DNA of 64,000 bases. Source: Dolomedes plantarius. Taxonomy: Eukaryota > Arthropoda > Arachnida > Araneae > Dolomedidae. The position numbers and the translations under genes are program-made. The stretch lies in contig OU015492.1 of the NCBI GenBank assembly GCA_907164885.2, positions 198,083,960-198,147,959 on the forward strand, written 5' to 3'. The notes beneath the pieces were generated by a model that ran no database searches, was not told the DNA's origin, and was given only the letters and a program-made list of their open reading frames with translations. This document shows positions 33,986 through 44,832 of the stretch, piece by piece. Position 1 is the first letter of the stretch; every line of letters starts with the position of its first letter.

Positions 33986-35311
33986 TTGTACGGGAAGGTT
34001 CTTGAAAAAATGATGATGGATCAGTGGAATGAATGCAAGGAGATCCATCATATCTTTCTTCTTGGCAACACTAACCTTTCTTCTACCCATGTACAATGTC
34101 TCTTGAGTAACAGAGAGAGCAACTGTCGTCCACGAGCCTTCTTTTGCAAATTTATTTCCCGGAAAGGTACATCTTCATTCAAGGTTTCTTTGAACTGTAA
34201 AATTTAAGGACAACCTCTCATAACTCGCAACCATCTAATATTCAGCCAATTTAAAGGAGCTCCCTCGGTGTCCTTCTTTCTGTTTGTGATGGTTTCTTCT
34301 AATGATCTTGTAGAAAAGAAATCATAATGTTTAATATTAATGACTGTAAATTTAGGATGTTTTCTCTTTGCGTTTATTATAGTTTCCTTCCAATCCCTTC
34401 GAACTTAAATATGTTGTTTCTTACGACTTGCTGCTTCAATCACTCCAAACTCTGCACCATTGGGAAGGAAGGAGTGACCAGAGACCACGAATTTGTGGTC
34501 AATTTTCTGTGCTACAATATCTGTGCTATTGACAAGTTTCAGTAGTGTAAGGGCCACTTTGATGTTCCGATTTTGCCCACAACAGGCATCAGAGTATAGA
34601 ACAATATCCTTATGAGATGCAGCATTATTTTTAAGATGTCTTAAGAGAATGCTTGAAATGTCTTGAGAGCCTCTTCCACCTTCTGTCTCATCCCATCTAT
34701 AAATTAATCCAATATTATCATTAAAGTAATGTATCCCAAAATTATAAACGTAGAGATTACATTTATAATAAGCTACTGATGTTGTTATTTTAGTAAAGGG
34801 AAGTGCTTTCTGTAAGTCAAAAGTACAGCAGTATCTATCATCTGAAGCTTTTTCGTTGTCTCTTTTTATTTCGGTTCTAGCCTGCTCTGCTCTCCGTAAA
34901 TGGAGTTCCTTTTTGGTCTCAAGACTTTTTATGGTATTTTCTACATTATCTTCTGACAACTGTGTTGAAATTTCATCGCACAAACGACATGTATGTGTCC
35001 TTGGGAAACTTGAAATGTAAATTGAACTTCGTTGTGAAAATTTTAGAATAAAACTTTTTTCTCACGGGGACCTTATCCTTATCTCTGCATTCCTATGCAT
35101 ACATGTCATATATTTTTCTAATGGAAAGATCATGATGAAGATACTTTCTCTCAGAATTATCTTTTCTGGAATAGTGACTTTGATAAACAGGAAACGATTT
35201 AATGTGTGCCACAACTTCAGACATGTCAATTTTGTTCCCAGGGGTATGCCTACCTCTGGAGTCTACAATGGTGGATACATCATCTTTGGTTAACCCTTTC
35301 AAGGGCAGCAA
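33986..35311 (-). pseudogene. transposase-like gene relic with SDACCGQN motif (DUF7869-type)
   Basis: Reading on the minus strand from 35290 down: RGRHTPGNKI, VVAHIKSFPVYQSHYSR, KYLHHDLSIRKIYDMYA (stop), then SSFPRTHTCRLCDEIS, a long open stretch 34983-34405 (192 codons) with a helical charged segment, FTKITTSVAYYKCNLYVYNF, RWDETEGGRGSQDI, YSDACCGQNRN and KIDHKFVVSGHSFLPN. After a break, the tail reads FKETLNEDVPFREINLQKKA (about 34195-34130). From memory this order matches multicopy arthropod proteins with a DUF7869-like domain, likely of transposon origin with an RNase-H-type core. It is broken by stops and shifts, and a 244-bp MITE sits at its upstream end. Enzymatic role is inferred only from resemblance. 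Confidence 0.65.
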
Positions 35312-35537
35312 CCTCCCCCGTTTGTACGGTGCAGATTTTTTTCTCCTGATTTTTTTAACCCAAGAAATCTTGAAATATTTTCCAATTTAAGGTTGTAAAA
35401 TGTTTTTACTTCATTAAACTGATAACAGATGGCAGTACAAACCATTTGTCTGCTCATTTAACTGGAATACATTGAATGCAAGGGAAAAAAGACTAGATTT
35501 AGGCGTTTGCAATGTGCAAACGGCGCCCCTCAAAGGG
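35294..35537. mobile_element. 244-bp TTAA MITE, copy 1
   Basis: Bounded by CCCTTTCAAGGGC and GGCGCCCCTCAAAGGG (inverted), with TTAA on both sides (35290-35293, 35538-35541), the piggyBac-type target. Same length and ends as the copy at 44003. Internal GCAAACGGCGCC and CAGATGGCAGTA blocks are shared. Confidence 0.93.
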
Positions 35538-35541
35538 TTAA

Positions 35542-38099
35542 ACATCTATAAACACGGCCCCAACTTTGCTAAAACAAAATATATTATTCAACTATACTCG
35601 ATGTTTAAATGTCCTATGGATTTGGTTTAATATGGCTGTGAAGCATTCATGAACTTTCTTTTCCCACTGTTGCTACAGGGGCTATCTCTGGGAGAGAAAA
35701 CGTATTAATCACTTGATTCACTATGGCAGTAAATAGAACATGTTTTTAAGTTACTCCAACATGAAATATCTCCGTTTTTAAAAATACGGACTTGGTCCAC
35801 TATGTTTGTGAACCCTTCATATATATATTAGCCTTTTCTTGTAGAAATATGGAAAATCAGGAAATTTTAATAGCTGTCAGATTCTTACTCTTTGCAGATC
35901 ACAATATTTCTGCATCTATTTCAGGTTTATTTCTTGAAGCAACAGTGTTTTATTGCTCTAGCCTCGAAGAAAAATATCTTATTGGGCACTGTGAAAAATT
36001 TATTGTTTCTATTGACACACTTTTCTGTAAAATATTTTGAAATGTATACTTATAAAAATGTGAACACTGGAATAAATTTATTTTATTGCCTCACAAACAT
36101 ATTCTACTGCCGCTGAGAAACAAATACTGAAATAGAAAAATCCCTCCCCTACATATAATTTTAACTCCGTGGGAGACATTTTTTCATGAATCTTAAATAG
36201 TAGCTGTTTTTCATAGATACTAATCAATTTTGAATGCATTTTGCTATGCAAAAGAAATAAAGAATCAAAACTGTAGGATAAAAACTGGTAAGATTTGCAT
36301 TGCATATTACCTAAAAGTCATTCTGTTTAAAAACAATTTGTCGAAAAATCCTTGGTATATTCTGTGGTTATATTTATTCTAATTTATGATTTATTTGCAA
36401 AAGTGTGGGAAATTAAATATCATTTTCCATGTTCAAGTCAAATATGAAAGTCTCAATATAGATTCAGTATTAAACATATAGTACATGACCTATGTGACTG
36501 TCTTTTTAATAGAAATTAGGACGAGTTTTTGAAAATTCTGTGTGAAATAAATAAGGTTTGTAATAGATGAAAGTGAGCATTGGTAAATAAAGTAACTTAG
36601 ACACGTGAAATATTTTTACAACATACAGTTTTTTGACAGGTGTAAAATGGCTACCGTCTTCGAATTTTTGGATCAACTCAAATATTAAAGAATGAAACCC
36701 AAATTTAGAAAATTAGTAGATCGTTAGCCCCATTTTTTTACTCTTATCTGAAAAGTTTTAAAAAACGTTCTCCTTACTTTTTAAAATATGAATAGAGATG
36801 CCATTGTATTATAATTATTTTATAGCACACAATTTAGAAAATCGTACAAAGATGCTAAACAACTAAAAGGCAAAGAATATACCTATTAAAGTCTTAGTTT
36901 TACTACAACTTAGGTTGGATAGCGTTCAAACTTTCAATTTAACTGCATGCAAGAAAAATAAAATGGAATATTTTCTAGGAAAGATTTTCCTTTTCCACTT
37001 TTTCATTCCATTTAACTTTATATTCGATAAAAAAAATGGTTGGTATATGGCGCAAATAATGAAGTGTCACCTTAGTAATTATTCAAATTTTTATTCGTTC
37101 AAGTTAGGATGACTCTAATAGTTAAATTAAAACTCTCTCTTCTTCAAAATGTAAATAATATAAAGATCAACGGGATTAACAATTTAAAAGAATCTGTTCA
37201 TTTAAGTATTCTGAAAGTTTCACGTTAATACACTTTCATTTAGTACTGGATTTTGTTTTAATATCTCAGAAATTGTTTTTTCAATATTCAAAATATTTTG
37301 ATAAATTGGATTATCTATATATTTAAGTTTCTACGCCGACTCTTTGGGGAGTCCGAGAAATAAATCTACTGAATCCATTTACTTCATTTTAGTCTAAAAC
37401 GCTATTGTAACCGAAATTTCTATTAATTAGTGATAATTTACAATTAAAATTGCTGTCTGCGCATGGTCAGGGACATGCTTAAATCGAGCTTTAGATACTT
37501 ATTAAGCATGAGGCCTCATAAACACGTTAATTTATTCATTCCGAGTAATCTCTGTAGCATGTCTTTCGGCCATTTTTAATTTTAATTGGGTTTGTGAGAT
37601 ATAGAATTAAACCTGACGGATATTATTTACCTAGAACTGTTGAGCAATTATATTTCTTTTTGTTGGGTTGAATAGTAATTTTAAAAGTGTAATGCTCTTT
37701 TCTTAATATTATGCTTTCAACATTTGGTAAAGATGTATTGAATTTAATTTGTGTATCAGTATATTTATTTACTATCTAGCCGTCATGTTTCGAAGAGTAC
37801 AGACTGGTTAAAATTTAAGTCAAATACAGTTTATGTAGTTATTTAATCAATAATTCAACCTGGTATCGTACTGAGGAGATTTAGAAGCAATTGCAAATTC
37901 TTTGTAAACTTATTTACTGTAAGCAGCACTTTGACTAAATAAAACTTCCACTGAATGCCTAACGTCACTTTTAAAAAATGTACTTTGTAATAAAATAAAG
38001 TAGTTAAAGTATTTACTAGTTTAGAATAAATTGCTGCTATCTTTTGTCAGAAGCATTCCATGTAAGAGTGTCACAGAACATAATTGCAAATGTGTTTAA
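35542..38099. other. AT-rich spacer
   Basis: 2.6 kb without a supportable gene. At 35626, 35712 and 35788 short phrases related to TTGGTTCACTATGGCTGTGAA recur, also near 33712, suggesting a decayed repeat. Confidence 0.4.
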
Positions 38100-38515
38100 T
38101 TAAGGGACAATGAACTTTCAACCTCGATTTTTTTAAAGTTTCAGTTTTTAACTTCATATATAGAATGAGAATAATTAATAATCTTTTTGACTAAATTGAA
38201 GACTCTTAGACTTCAAACTAAGGATTTTTTGGCAGAATAAAGCCTGCTTTTTAATTTTTTTTTCAAAAATGCCGGCATTTTCCAAAATGTTCTGTGTGTA
38301 TTCTATATCATTTAAAAACCTTAATTTTTTTAACATGGGTTTACGATATATATATAAGCCTAATTTCTCATTCAATTCTTTTTGTATGAATCTAAAGCCA
38401 CAAATATATTTTGTTTAAAATATGCATGCTATTTTATTATGTTTTTGCATGTTTTCACTCTATTATACGGTTCAAAATTAGAAAATTATTTGTGGTTTCA
38501 AAGAACATAATACAA
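38100..38515. mobile_element. foldback MITE (672-bp family), copy 3, right half missing
   Basis: Starts TTAAGGGACAATGAACTTTC and follows the left arm and centre of the 53230 copy (TTTTTAACTTCATATATAGA, GAGAATAATTAATAATC, TTTGTGGTTTCAAAGAA). It stops after about 415 bp where the CXC pseudogene begins. Confidence 0.75.
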
Positions 38516-38539
38516 AAGAACGTTATACAAAATATGTCA

Positions 38540-39932
38540 TTGACGGAGGGTTTTTGTTATACCAGGTCAAATGGCACCACGGCTAGACATATGCAGAAAT
38601 TTGCAGTAGTTATGTATCATATGTCAAGTCGAACTACAAATCAAATGCCATTGTCATTTTTTATGGATACTCTGATGAAGCTTGTGAAAGCACCAAGCAC
38701 ATAGAACAATTGAGAAGAGCGCAAAGAAAACAATATGCGGCATTATCATTTACAGAATCGATGGTGCCCTCTGTTTCGCAGGAGAGTTTCCTTGTAAACT
38801 CCAAAAACACAGCCGGTTGATATCTATGCTAATGGAAAAATTTGATGATGCAAAAATTGATTCACAGCAAGCTGTGGAGGACGCTCATATCCTAAATATC
38901 ACAACAGCTCTTATGTTAGCCCCGTCAAATGAATATGTGACAGTGGTGGGGGAAGATATAAACCTTTTGGTGATTTTTATTGGCCTGTGTAACCGTGATA
39001 TAAAGAATGTCTTCTTTTTGAAATGGGAAGGTATCTCAAACCTTCTAGAATCCTCATCTTGCCGCTGACAAAATCCTATCAGACCATATATTGTTCCTGC
39101 ACGTGATGAGTTGTTGTGACACCCTTCTGCTTTGTTTACTTAGAGGAAACTGAAATTTCTTAACGTCCTGCAGAGGATCAATGACTGCAACCAGTCATTG
39201 ATGCTTTCAAAGACCCTCATGCATACCAGGACGGGATTGCCGAAGCAGGAAACGTGTTTCTCATGGCTTTGTATGGGAAAGGACATGAGACTAGCCTGAA
39301 CGATTTGAGATACAGGCAATACGTATCTTCATCTTACAAAAGTAAAACGAACATTGCCCTCACTACCCCCTACCGAAGCTGCTGCACGACAACATTCACT
39401 GAGAGTTTACTTTCAGGTGCAGCATTCTTTATCCGGTCAAACCACACTCGACGAGCAACAAAGAGACCCGAACGAGTGGGAGTGGAAAAAAACAAGGAAT
39501 GGTCTCGTGCCAGTGCCAACCACTTTGAACCCTGCACCGGACTCGATACTTCGGCAGATTTCTTGTAAATGTAAAACAGGCTGCCAACGCAATTGTGAAT
39601 GCAGAAAAGCTGGCCTCCATTGCTCCCCGATCTGCACATCGTGCGAAGGGCTGTGTGAAAACTTCGAGCCCCCGGAAGACAGCATTGACTTTGACGAAGA
39701 AGTGACCGAAAAAAGAGACCAAGAACAGACAGAAGAAATACGCTTACATGATGCGGAAGGTATGTCTAATCTCACAATCTATGTCGTAATCACTCATCTT
39801 TCCTTAAGATATGATCACAGGTTGTTGTTCCCTCACCACCTCTTTCATTTTCCAGATAAACAAGCCTCGACGATGACGACAGAACAACCCGAACCTGTGC
39901 CAGGACACCTTAGACGACAAAGGGTCATATAA
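38540..39932 (+). pseudogene. multicopy-type gene relic with C-terminal CXC cysteine cluster
   Basis: Reading across three or more frameshifts: GGFLLYQVKW (38547), YVSYVKSNYKS, FYGYSDEACESTKHIEQLRR, ESFLVNSKN, an open stretch 38817-39068 with SMLMEKFDDAKI, QQAVEDAHI and VTVVGEDINLLVIFI, then 39254-39360 (LMALYGKG, LNDLRYRQY), and an open C-terminal part from 39354 (SLPPTEAAARQHSLRVYFQV, WEWKK, LNPAPDSILRQISC). It ends in a cysteine cluster CKCKTGCQRNCECRKAG with further cysteines (39564-39665), like Tesmin/TSO1 CXC domains. The acidic VGEDINLLV block recalls PIN/FEN-like nucleases (inference). From memory such proteins are multicopy in arthropods and cnidarians and behave like mobile genes. 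No terminal repeats found. Confidence 0.6.
39760..39855 (+). other. probable spliceosomal intron, 96 bp
   Basis: GTATGT directly after ATGCGGAAG, and a pyrimidine-rich CTCTTTCATTTTCCAG at the other end. Removing it keeps an open frame to the stop at 39932, ending HLRRQRVI. The unspliced reading also happens to be open, so splicing is likely but not proven. Confidence 0.6.
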
Positions 39933-39955
39933 TTTTTGCTCATATAATAATGTAA

Positions 39956-40361
39956 TATATAATTATATGTATTGTAATACAATATAATAAAATGTAATAA
40001 TTTTTCTAGATTTTTCGTTGGAATTTCAATTTTTTTGTAACTGAATTCGTACATTTTCGGAGTTTATTAAATAACTTGAACATTATTTTATTTTTGAAAA
40101 AAAATTACCTGTACCTTTACATATACGATCTAAATAAGGTATGTGCAGAGAACTGGGAAGATTTCACTAATTGACAGCCATTAATGATAAATTAAGAATT
40201 TTGGAGGGGAAAAAGTGGATTTTTGATGAGACATCCGAAATACACGAATTTTCAAATAGCGCTTGAGCCCAGATGGTCCGTCGGTGAAAAAAATCTTAAC
40301 AGTGAAATTTGTAGGAAATTTTATGTACTTTCATTTTGAATCAGAGGGTTATATACGAAAA
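39956..40361. other. AT-rich spacer, nothing recognised
   Basis: About 400 bases downstream of the CXC relic without supportable content. Confidence 0.5.
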
Positions 40362-40622
40362 TGTCAGGAACGAATCCTATTTCCGCTTCCCCCCCCCCAT
40401 TGATTCCCCGACCGGAAACCCGGTTGGCGGGAAGGAGAAGCAGAGGGTTTGGACAGTCTCGGCCTGACTCGAGGGAGAAAAGAGCGGCGTACGAGAGCTC
40501 ACACGTGAAAAAAGCATATATATATATATGTATAATGTGTGATGTGTCCCAGTATAAGTATATGTGCAATAAATAAATTTTGGACTGAAGACCGTGTCTG
40601 GACTCATAAACCGCGTATTACA
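40362..40622 (+). repeat. possible solo or orphan LTR
   Basis: 261 bp with TGTCAGGAAC start and CGTATTACA end, GC-rich first half, a TATA-rich stretch, and AATAAATAAA at 40567 about 50 bp before the end: the organisation of an LTR. No partner LTR and no obvious target duplication. The following 90 bp (GGACCCAGGGGCGGTTAAGC) may be leader sequence. Confidence 0.4.
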
Positions 40623-41176
40623 TTCCTATAACGCTAAGAAACGGACCCAGGGGCGGTTAAGCCTCGTCAAGGTAGAGGGATCGCTCTTCACAGAAAAGTT
40701 TATAGTTTCCGAGTTGTAAACAAAAAAACCACCAAAAAATGAAAATTTTTACCTTTTTTTGCATTTTCTTCAATGTTGCGTCACGAAATTTTGTTAGCAA
40801 ACCTCAGATTCGGATTCAGCACCCCAAAAAACATATAAATGGAATAAACCAAAACTACCTCAAAACTTTCCTGGTAAAAGCGCAATTTGACTGGACTATT
40901 AACTCGCAGAAGTTACTGGGAAAGTCCAGAAGGAATCTAATTAGAGGAGTTTTGTGTGGATACACAAAGTAGCAGAAATTCGCATAATGTAAGGGAGTAA
41001 AATTATAAAAATATTTATTTCAAATGGACTCTCCTTTCACCCTTTATACTTGCTGGGCAAAAATAAAAGGAAGAAAAGCAAGGCGAAGATTGTAACATAA
41101 CAGTGAAGAAGCTGCAATAAAAATTAGACATAATAGATATTATAAAATTTATTAGATAAAGTCGAAAACTTAAATA
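40623..41176. other. spacer, nothing firm
   Basis: A 77-codon frame (40739-40972) lacks recognisable motifs. Otherwise AT-rich. Confidence 0.4.
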
Positions 41177-41653
41177 CAGTAAAACCTCGTTTATCCAGAC
41201 TAACTGGGACCATAGGTAATCCAGATAATCCGGGTAATATGGGTAATAAGCAAAACAAAACTTAACTAAGCAGACTTACCGTTTATTACGATAAAAAACT
41301 ATGTAACGATAAAAAACTTTTGTAACAAACTTACGTAGTATTGTTTACAAGACCTTAAAAATATAAAAATAACTTTTCATCATTTCTTAACAAATAATTT
41401 GCAAGTCTAAAAAAGCTTTCTTAAACTCTACAAAAAGCATTTTATTACCATAATTTATTGTACATTCTATGAAGGAACTGTACATTGAGGTAAACTAAAA
41501 AGTGAATATTTGGCGTACTTGTAGATACGTTTTTGCTATCATAGTAAAATATTATTATCTAACGTGAACATGAAAAAAAATAATGTCTACAAATCTGATC
41601 CGGATTATTCGGAGATCCGAATCAACGAGGGCCGGATAAACGAGGTTTTACTG
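41177..41653. mobile_element. pogo/Tigger-type MITE, 477 bp
   Basis: TIRs CAGTAAAACCTCGTTTATCC and GGATAAACGAGGTTTTACTG (near-perfect over 20 bp), flanked by TA (41175-41176, 41654-41655). CAGT...ACCTC ends are characteristic of pogo/Tigger. No transposase inside. Confidence 0.9.
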
Positions 41654-41655
41654 TA

Positions 41656-42886
41656 TATACTAATTGGCAAAACTAAATTTCCATAGTAAGTTATTTTCCC
41701 AGCCAACTATACAGATAAATGTGATAGATTTTCACGAGACCTTAGGAATTAAGTATACTACAAAGTTCCCTGGGTTTAAAATTAGAACTTACATATAAAA
41801 CAGTAAGCCAAAGAGAATTTCAATTTACGTCCAACTCCCTTGATTGACTAGATAGTACATTTTTAGAAATTTTTCAGTGCTATATAATTTGAATGCTTTT
41901 ATCGAATGTTTTAAGAATTTTTCTTTCTACTTAACTATTCTCCCATTTATAATCCTGATTATAATCAGCTCTATGTTAAGGGCGACCGCAATTGTTTCAA
42001 TTTACCGGGCTTAAATTTAGATCTTTATCATAATCAGGCACGCGTGGACTTAACTTTGTACTAAAACAGTGTATGAAAAAGAATACAAGCATTACGTTTC
42101 ATATACTGACACAAGAGTTTGACCGATTTCATCTCTTTTAGGGAATTCTTCTTGTAAAGACACGATAAAGTTACCACAATGGGCACGCTTCCCGTCCCTT
42201 GACAACGTGAAATAGACTAATGATACAGATGAATGTGAAAAAGAAAGAGATACGGATGCAAACAATTAAATCTCGTTTATTGCGGAATCGATTTTTATCA
42301 TATTCTGTTATAATATATGACAGGTGATATTGAGTTACAATGCAAGCGTGGGTTCATCCTCACATAGAAGTTTGTTATGAGGTTCAAATATAAACCGAAT
42401 TTTTTATTCTCAGTTAAAACAATAGCGGTTAGTATAATGCAAGGATGACTAACGTATTATAATGTCTCTAGCAGTGTATAATTAGAAGAATGAAGTAATT
42501 TTATTGAAGTTGCAGACCATTTTTTTCTGTGTGAGGAGCAGACAGTGAATGAGTGGAAGTTTGAGAAAATAGTAAACAGAAATTTTTGTCAGTTTTATGA
42601 ATGTCTGAACTGTTAAACACCATAACATACAAACCGCTTGTCTGTTTCATAATTCCGGGCATCATATTTTACGCTGTTCTATCTATGAGTACCCAGCTGA
42701 ACATCTATAAAAGGTCTGTATCAGAATGCAAATTTTCATGATAAACCACGTGAAAAGGGATTACCTAAAGTCCCATGCAATTACTCTCTATAAAAAATCT
42801 GTAGATGTTTCCTTTGTTTGTTTTATATTAAACTCTATTTAGGATGATCGATCAAGAGGAAAAGTTTTGAAAACTTTCTCCATGAA
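41656..42886. other. AT-rich spacer, nothing recognised
   Basis: 1.2 kb without supportable content. Confidence 0.5.
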
Positions 42887-43111
42887 AATAAGATTACTGT
42901 GTTTGAACTTTCTAAGAACTTCCTTACCTTAAACAAACTTTTATATATTACCCCAAAAAACTGTTACTTTACAGTAACCTTAAACAAACCTAAGATAATA
43001 ACTTAAGATAAACAAACCTAAGTAAATAAGATTACTGTGTTTGAACTTTCTAAGAACTTCCTTACCTTAAACAAACTTTTATATATTACCCCAAAAAACT
43101 GTTACTTTACA
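42887..43111. repeat. 138-bp tandem duplication (87 bp identical)
   Basis: 42887-42973 and 43025-43111 are identical over 87 bp (starts AATAAGATTACTGTGTTTGA). The linker between them holds AAACAAACCTAAG repeats. Confidence 0.92.
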
Positions 43112-43444
43112 CATTGCCTATGCACAAAAAATGAAATACAAGAAAAACACCTAGGCAAGTTTATTTATTGGTACAGGGTACATTTTAAAAATTAAATATG
43201 GATTCAATTTTGAATTTTAAATTACATTTAAACAAAATTTTAGATTGTTTATTTATTTTTATATGTATAATGATCTCATAAAGAATTTCCCGAAAATAAC
43301 TGAAAAAAATTCATTTAAATAAAAACAAATAAAATTTCGTGTCTTATGTCCCATAATTAATTAGGCACTATTAAATTTAAAAACGAGCAGTTGAAAAATA
43401 AATCATAAAATTAAGTGTAATAAGCATAAAGTGTACAAAAATAC
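43112..43444. other. AT-rich spacer, nothing recognised
   Basis: About 330 bases between the tandem duplication and the mariner element; no supportable content. Confidence 0.5.
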
Positions 43445-43688
43445 TAGGTGCGTCTTAAATTCTTGCAAAGTTCAAAAATTCGTAATAAAAGAAGTAATGC
43501 CCGGAAAATTTTTCTATTTGCTCCAATAGGATCAGAGGGACATTGGATTTTTTTTCCATGTTAAAAAAAAGTAAGTTTCCAAAAGTAACCGAAAGAGGGC
43601 GCTCACACGTCATATTGAGAAGTTTTTTGAAATCATGCAAACACAAACAGAATCAAACAAATAACAATAACATGAGGCTGCATTTATT

Positions 43689-44002
43689 TTAAAGTAACAG
43701 ACGTTCAACATTACTACCGGCACAAGGTAATAATAGGCAAGTGAGGCACGTCACTATGCCCATTACAGCGGAGTGTAACATGTCGCCATCGATAACAGCG
43801 ACTGTCTGTCGAATGACATTTTGCAGTTCCACCAAAGTGGTCGTGGAGCTCCGGTACGCACGAGACTTTAAGTACCCCCACAACCAAAAATCTGCTGAGG
43901 GCAAGTCTGTTGATCGTGAGAGCCACTGAACCCTACAACCGCGACTTATCACTCGGTCTTCAGTGAAAGATTCCAACAGCAAATGGATTTTGTATGGAAT
44001 AA
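43689..44002 (-). pseudogene. mariner-like transposase, catalytic C-terminal fragment
   Basis: YKIHLLLESFTEDRVISRGC, STDLPSADFWLWGYLKSRAY and LQNVIRQTVAVIDGDML. PxSxDLxPxDFWLWGYLK is the third catalytic block of DDxD transposases (mariner and relatives); here SPDLNP has decayed to STDLPS. The first and second acidic residues are missing. The frame runs in from the MITE, so the ATG at 44066 is not genuine. Confidence 0.7.
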
Positions 44003-44246
44003 CCCTTTGGGGGGCGCCGTTTGCACAGTGCAAACGCCTAAATCTAGTAATTTTTTTCACTTGCATTCAATGTATTCCAGGTAAACGAGCATAAAAATGG
44101 TTATTACTGCCATCTGTTATCAGTTTAAAGAAGTAAAAACATTTTGCAACCTTTAATTGGAAATTATTTCAAGATTCTTTCGGTAAAAAAAATCGGGGTG
44201 AAAATCTGCACCGTGAAAACGGGGGATGTTGTTGCCCTTGAAAGGG
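44003..44246. mobile_element. 244-bp TTAA-type MITE, copy 2 (inverted relative to copy 1)
   Basis: Ends CCCTTTGGGGGGCGCC and GTTGCCCTTGAAAGGG, flanked by ATAA on both sides (43999-44002, 44247-44250), probably an ATAA variant of the TTAA target. Same 244-bp length as the copy at 35294. Confidence 0.92.
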
Positions 44247-44391
44247 ATAAAGATTCCACATTCCGCTCGTCGAATCGGCGGTTCCGGAATCCCCGCTCTT
44301 CTTCCAGATTCACGAGAACTGGTATTCCCCGTTGATGTCTCGGCTGCCAAATCTTCCATGAAACTTTGTACAACATGGACGCGGTCCGCGC

Positions 44392-44616
44392 TCAAGGATG
44401 GTCTGCCACTTCGTGGACGATCCCCCAAACTCCCCGTTTCCTCAAAACGTCGTAGTTCAGTATCCCAATAGGGCTTTTTTGCGCCTTCAGCTCTTTCTCA
44501 GTGTGGAAATTTCGCAATGCAACAGTTGTGGATTCACCATTCTTGTAGAAAAGTTTAACCACAAACTCTCGATCTGATAAAGAAAGCATGCTGCTGACTT
44601 CGAATGACGGATCCAT
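44392..44616 (-). pseudogene. mariner-like transposase, N-terminal HTH fragment
   Basis: The minus strand reads MDPSFEVSSMLSLSDREFVV, then KLFYKNGESTTVALRNF. This is the N-terminal DNA-binding helix-turn-helix of the DUF4817-like type common in arthropod mariner-like transposases. It is followed by a shifted or deleted segment (44250-44390, with a short GRKP-like DRPRSGRPSLS) before the MITE and the catalytic fragment. Confidence 0.7.
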
Positions 44617-44832
44617 TTCCAGCCAGTTGTTTTATTGATAGCCTGATTTGCATAAAACGTCTCAGTATGGCATGTGAGCGCCCTCTTTCAGTTAATTTTA
44701 GAAACTTTTTTTTTCATGGAAAAAAGTCCAATGCCCCTCTGATCCTATTGGTGCAAGAAGAAAAAATTTCCAAGCATTACCTCTTTTATTACGAATTTTT
44801 GAACTTTGCACGAATTTATGACACACCCGGTA

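Larger units (their letters stand above)
43447..44830 (-). mobile_element. mariner-like element with long (about 190 bp) TIRs, internally deleted
   Basis: Left 43447-43640 and right 44640-44830 are diverged inverted repeats (GTTCAAAAATTCGTAATAAA / TTATTACGAATTTTTGAAC; GAGGGCGCTCACA / TGTGAGCGCCCTC), flanked by TA (43445-43446, 44831-44832). Two pieces of a minus-strand transposase lie between them, separated by deletion and by a 244-bp MITE. Confidence 0.85.

Noticed and set aside
39370..39775. Three minus-strand frames of 89-112 codons with many cysteines
   Set aside because: Shadows of the plus-strand CXC relic.
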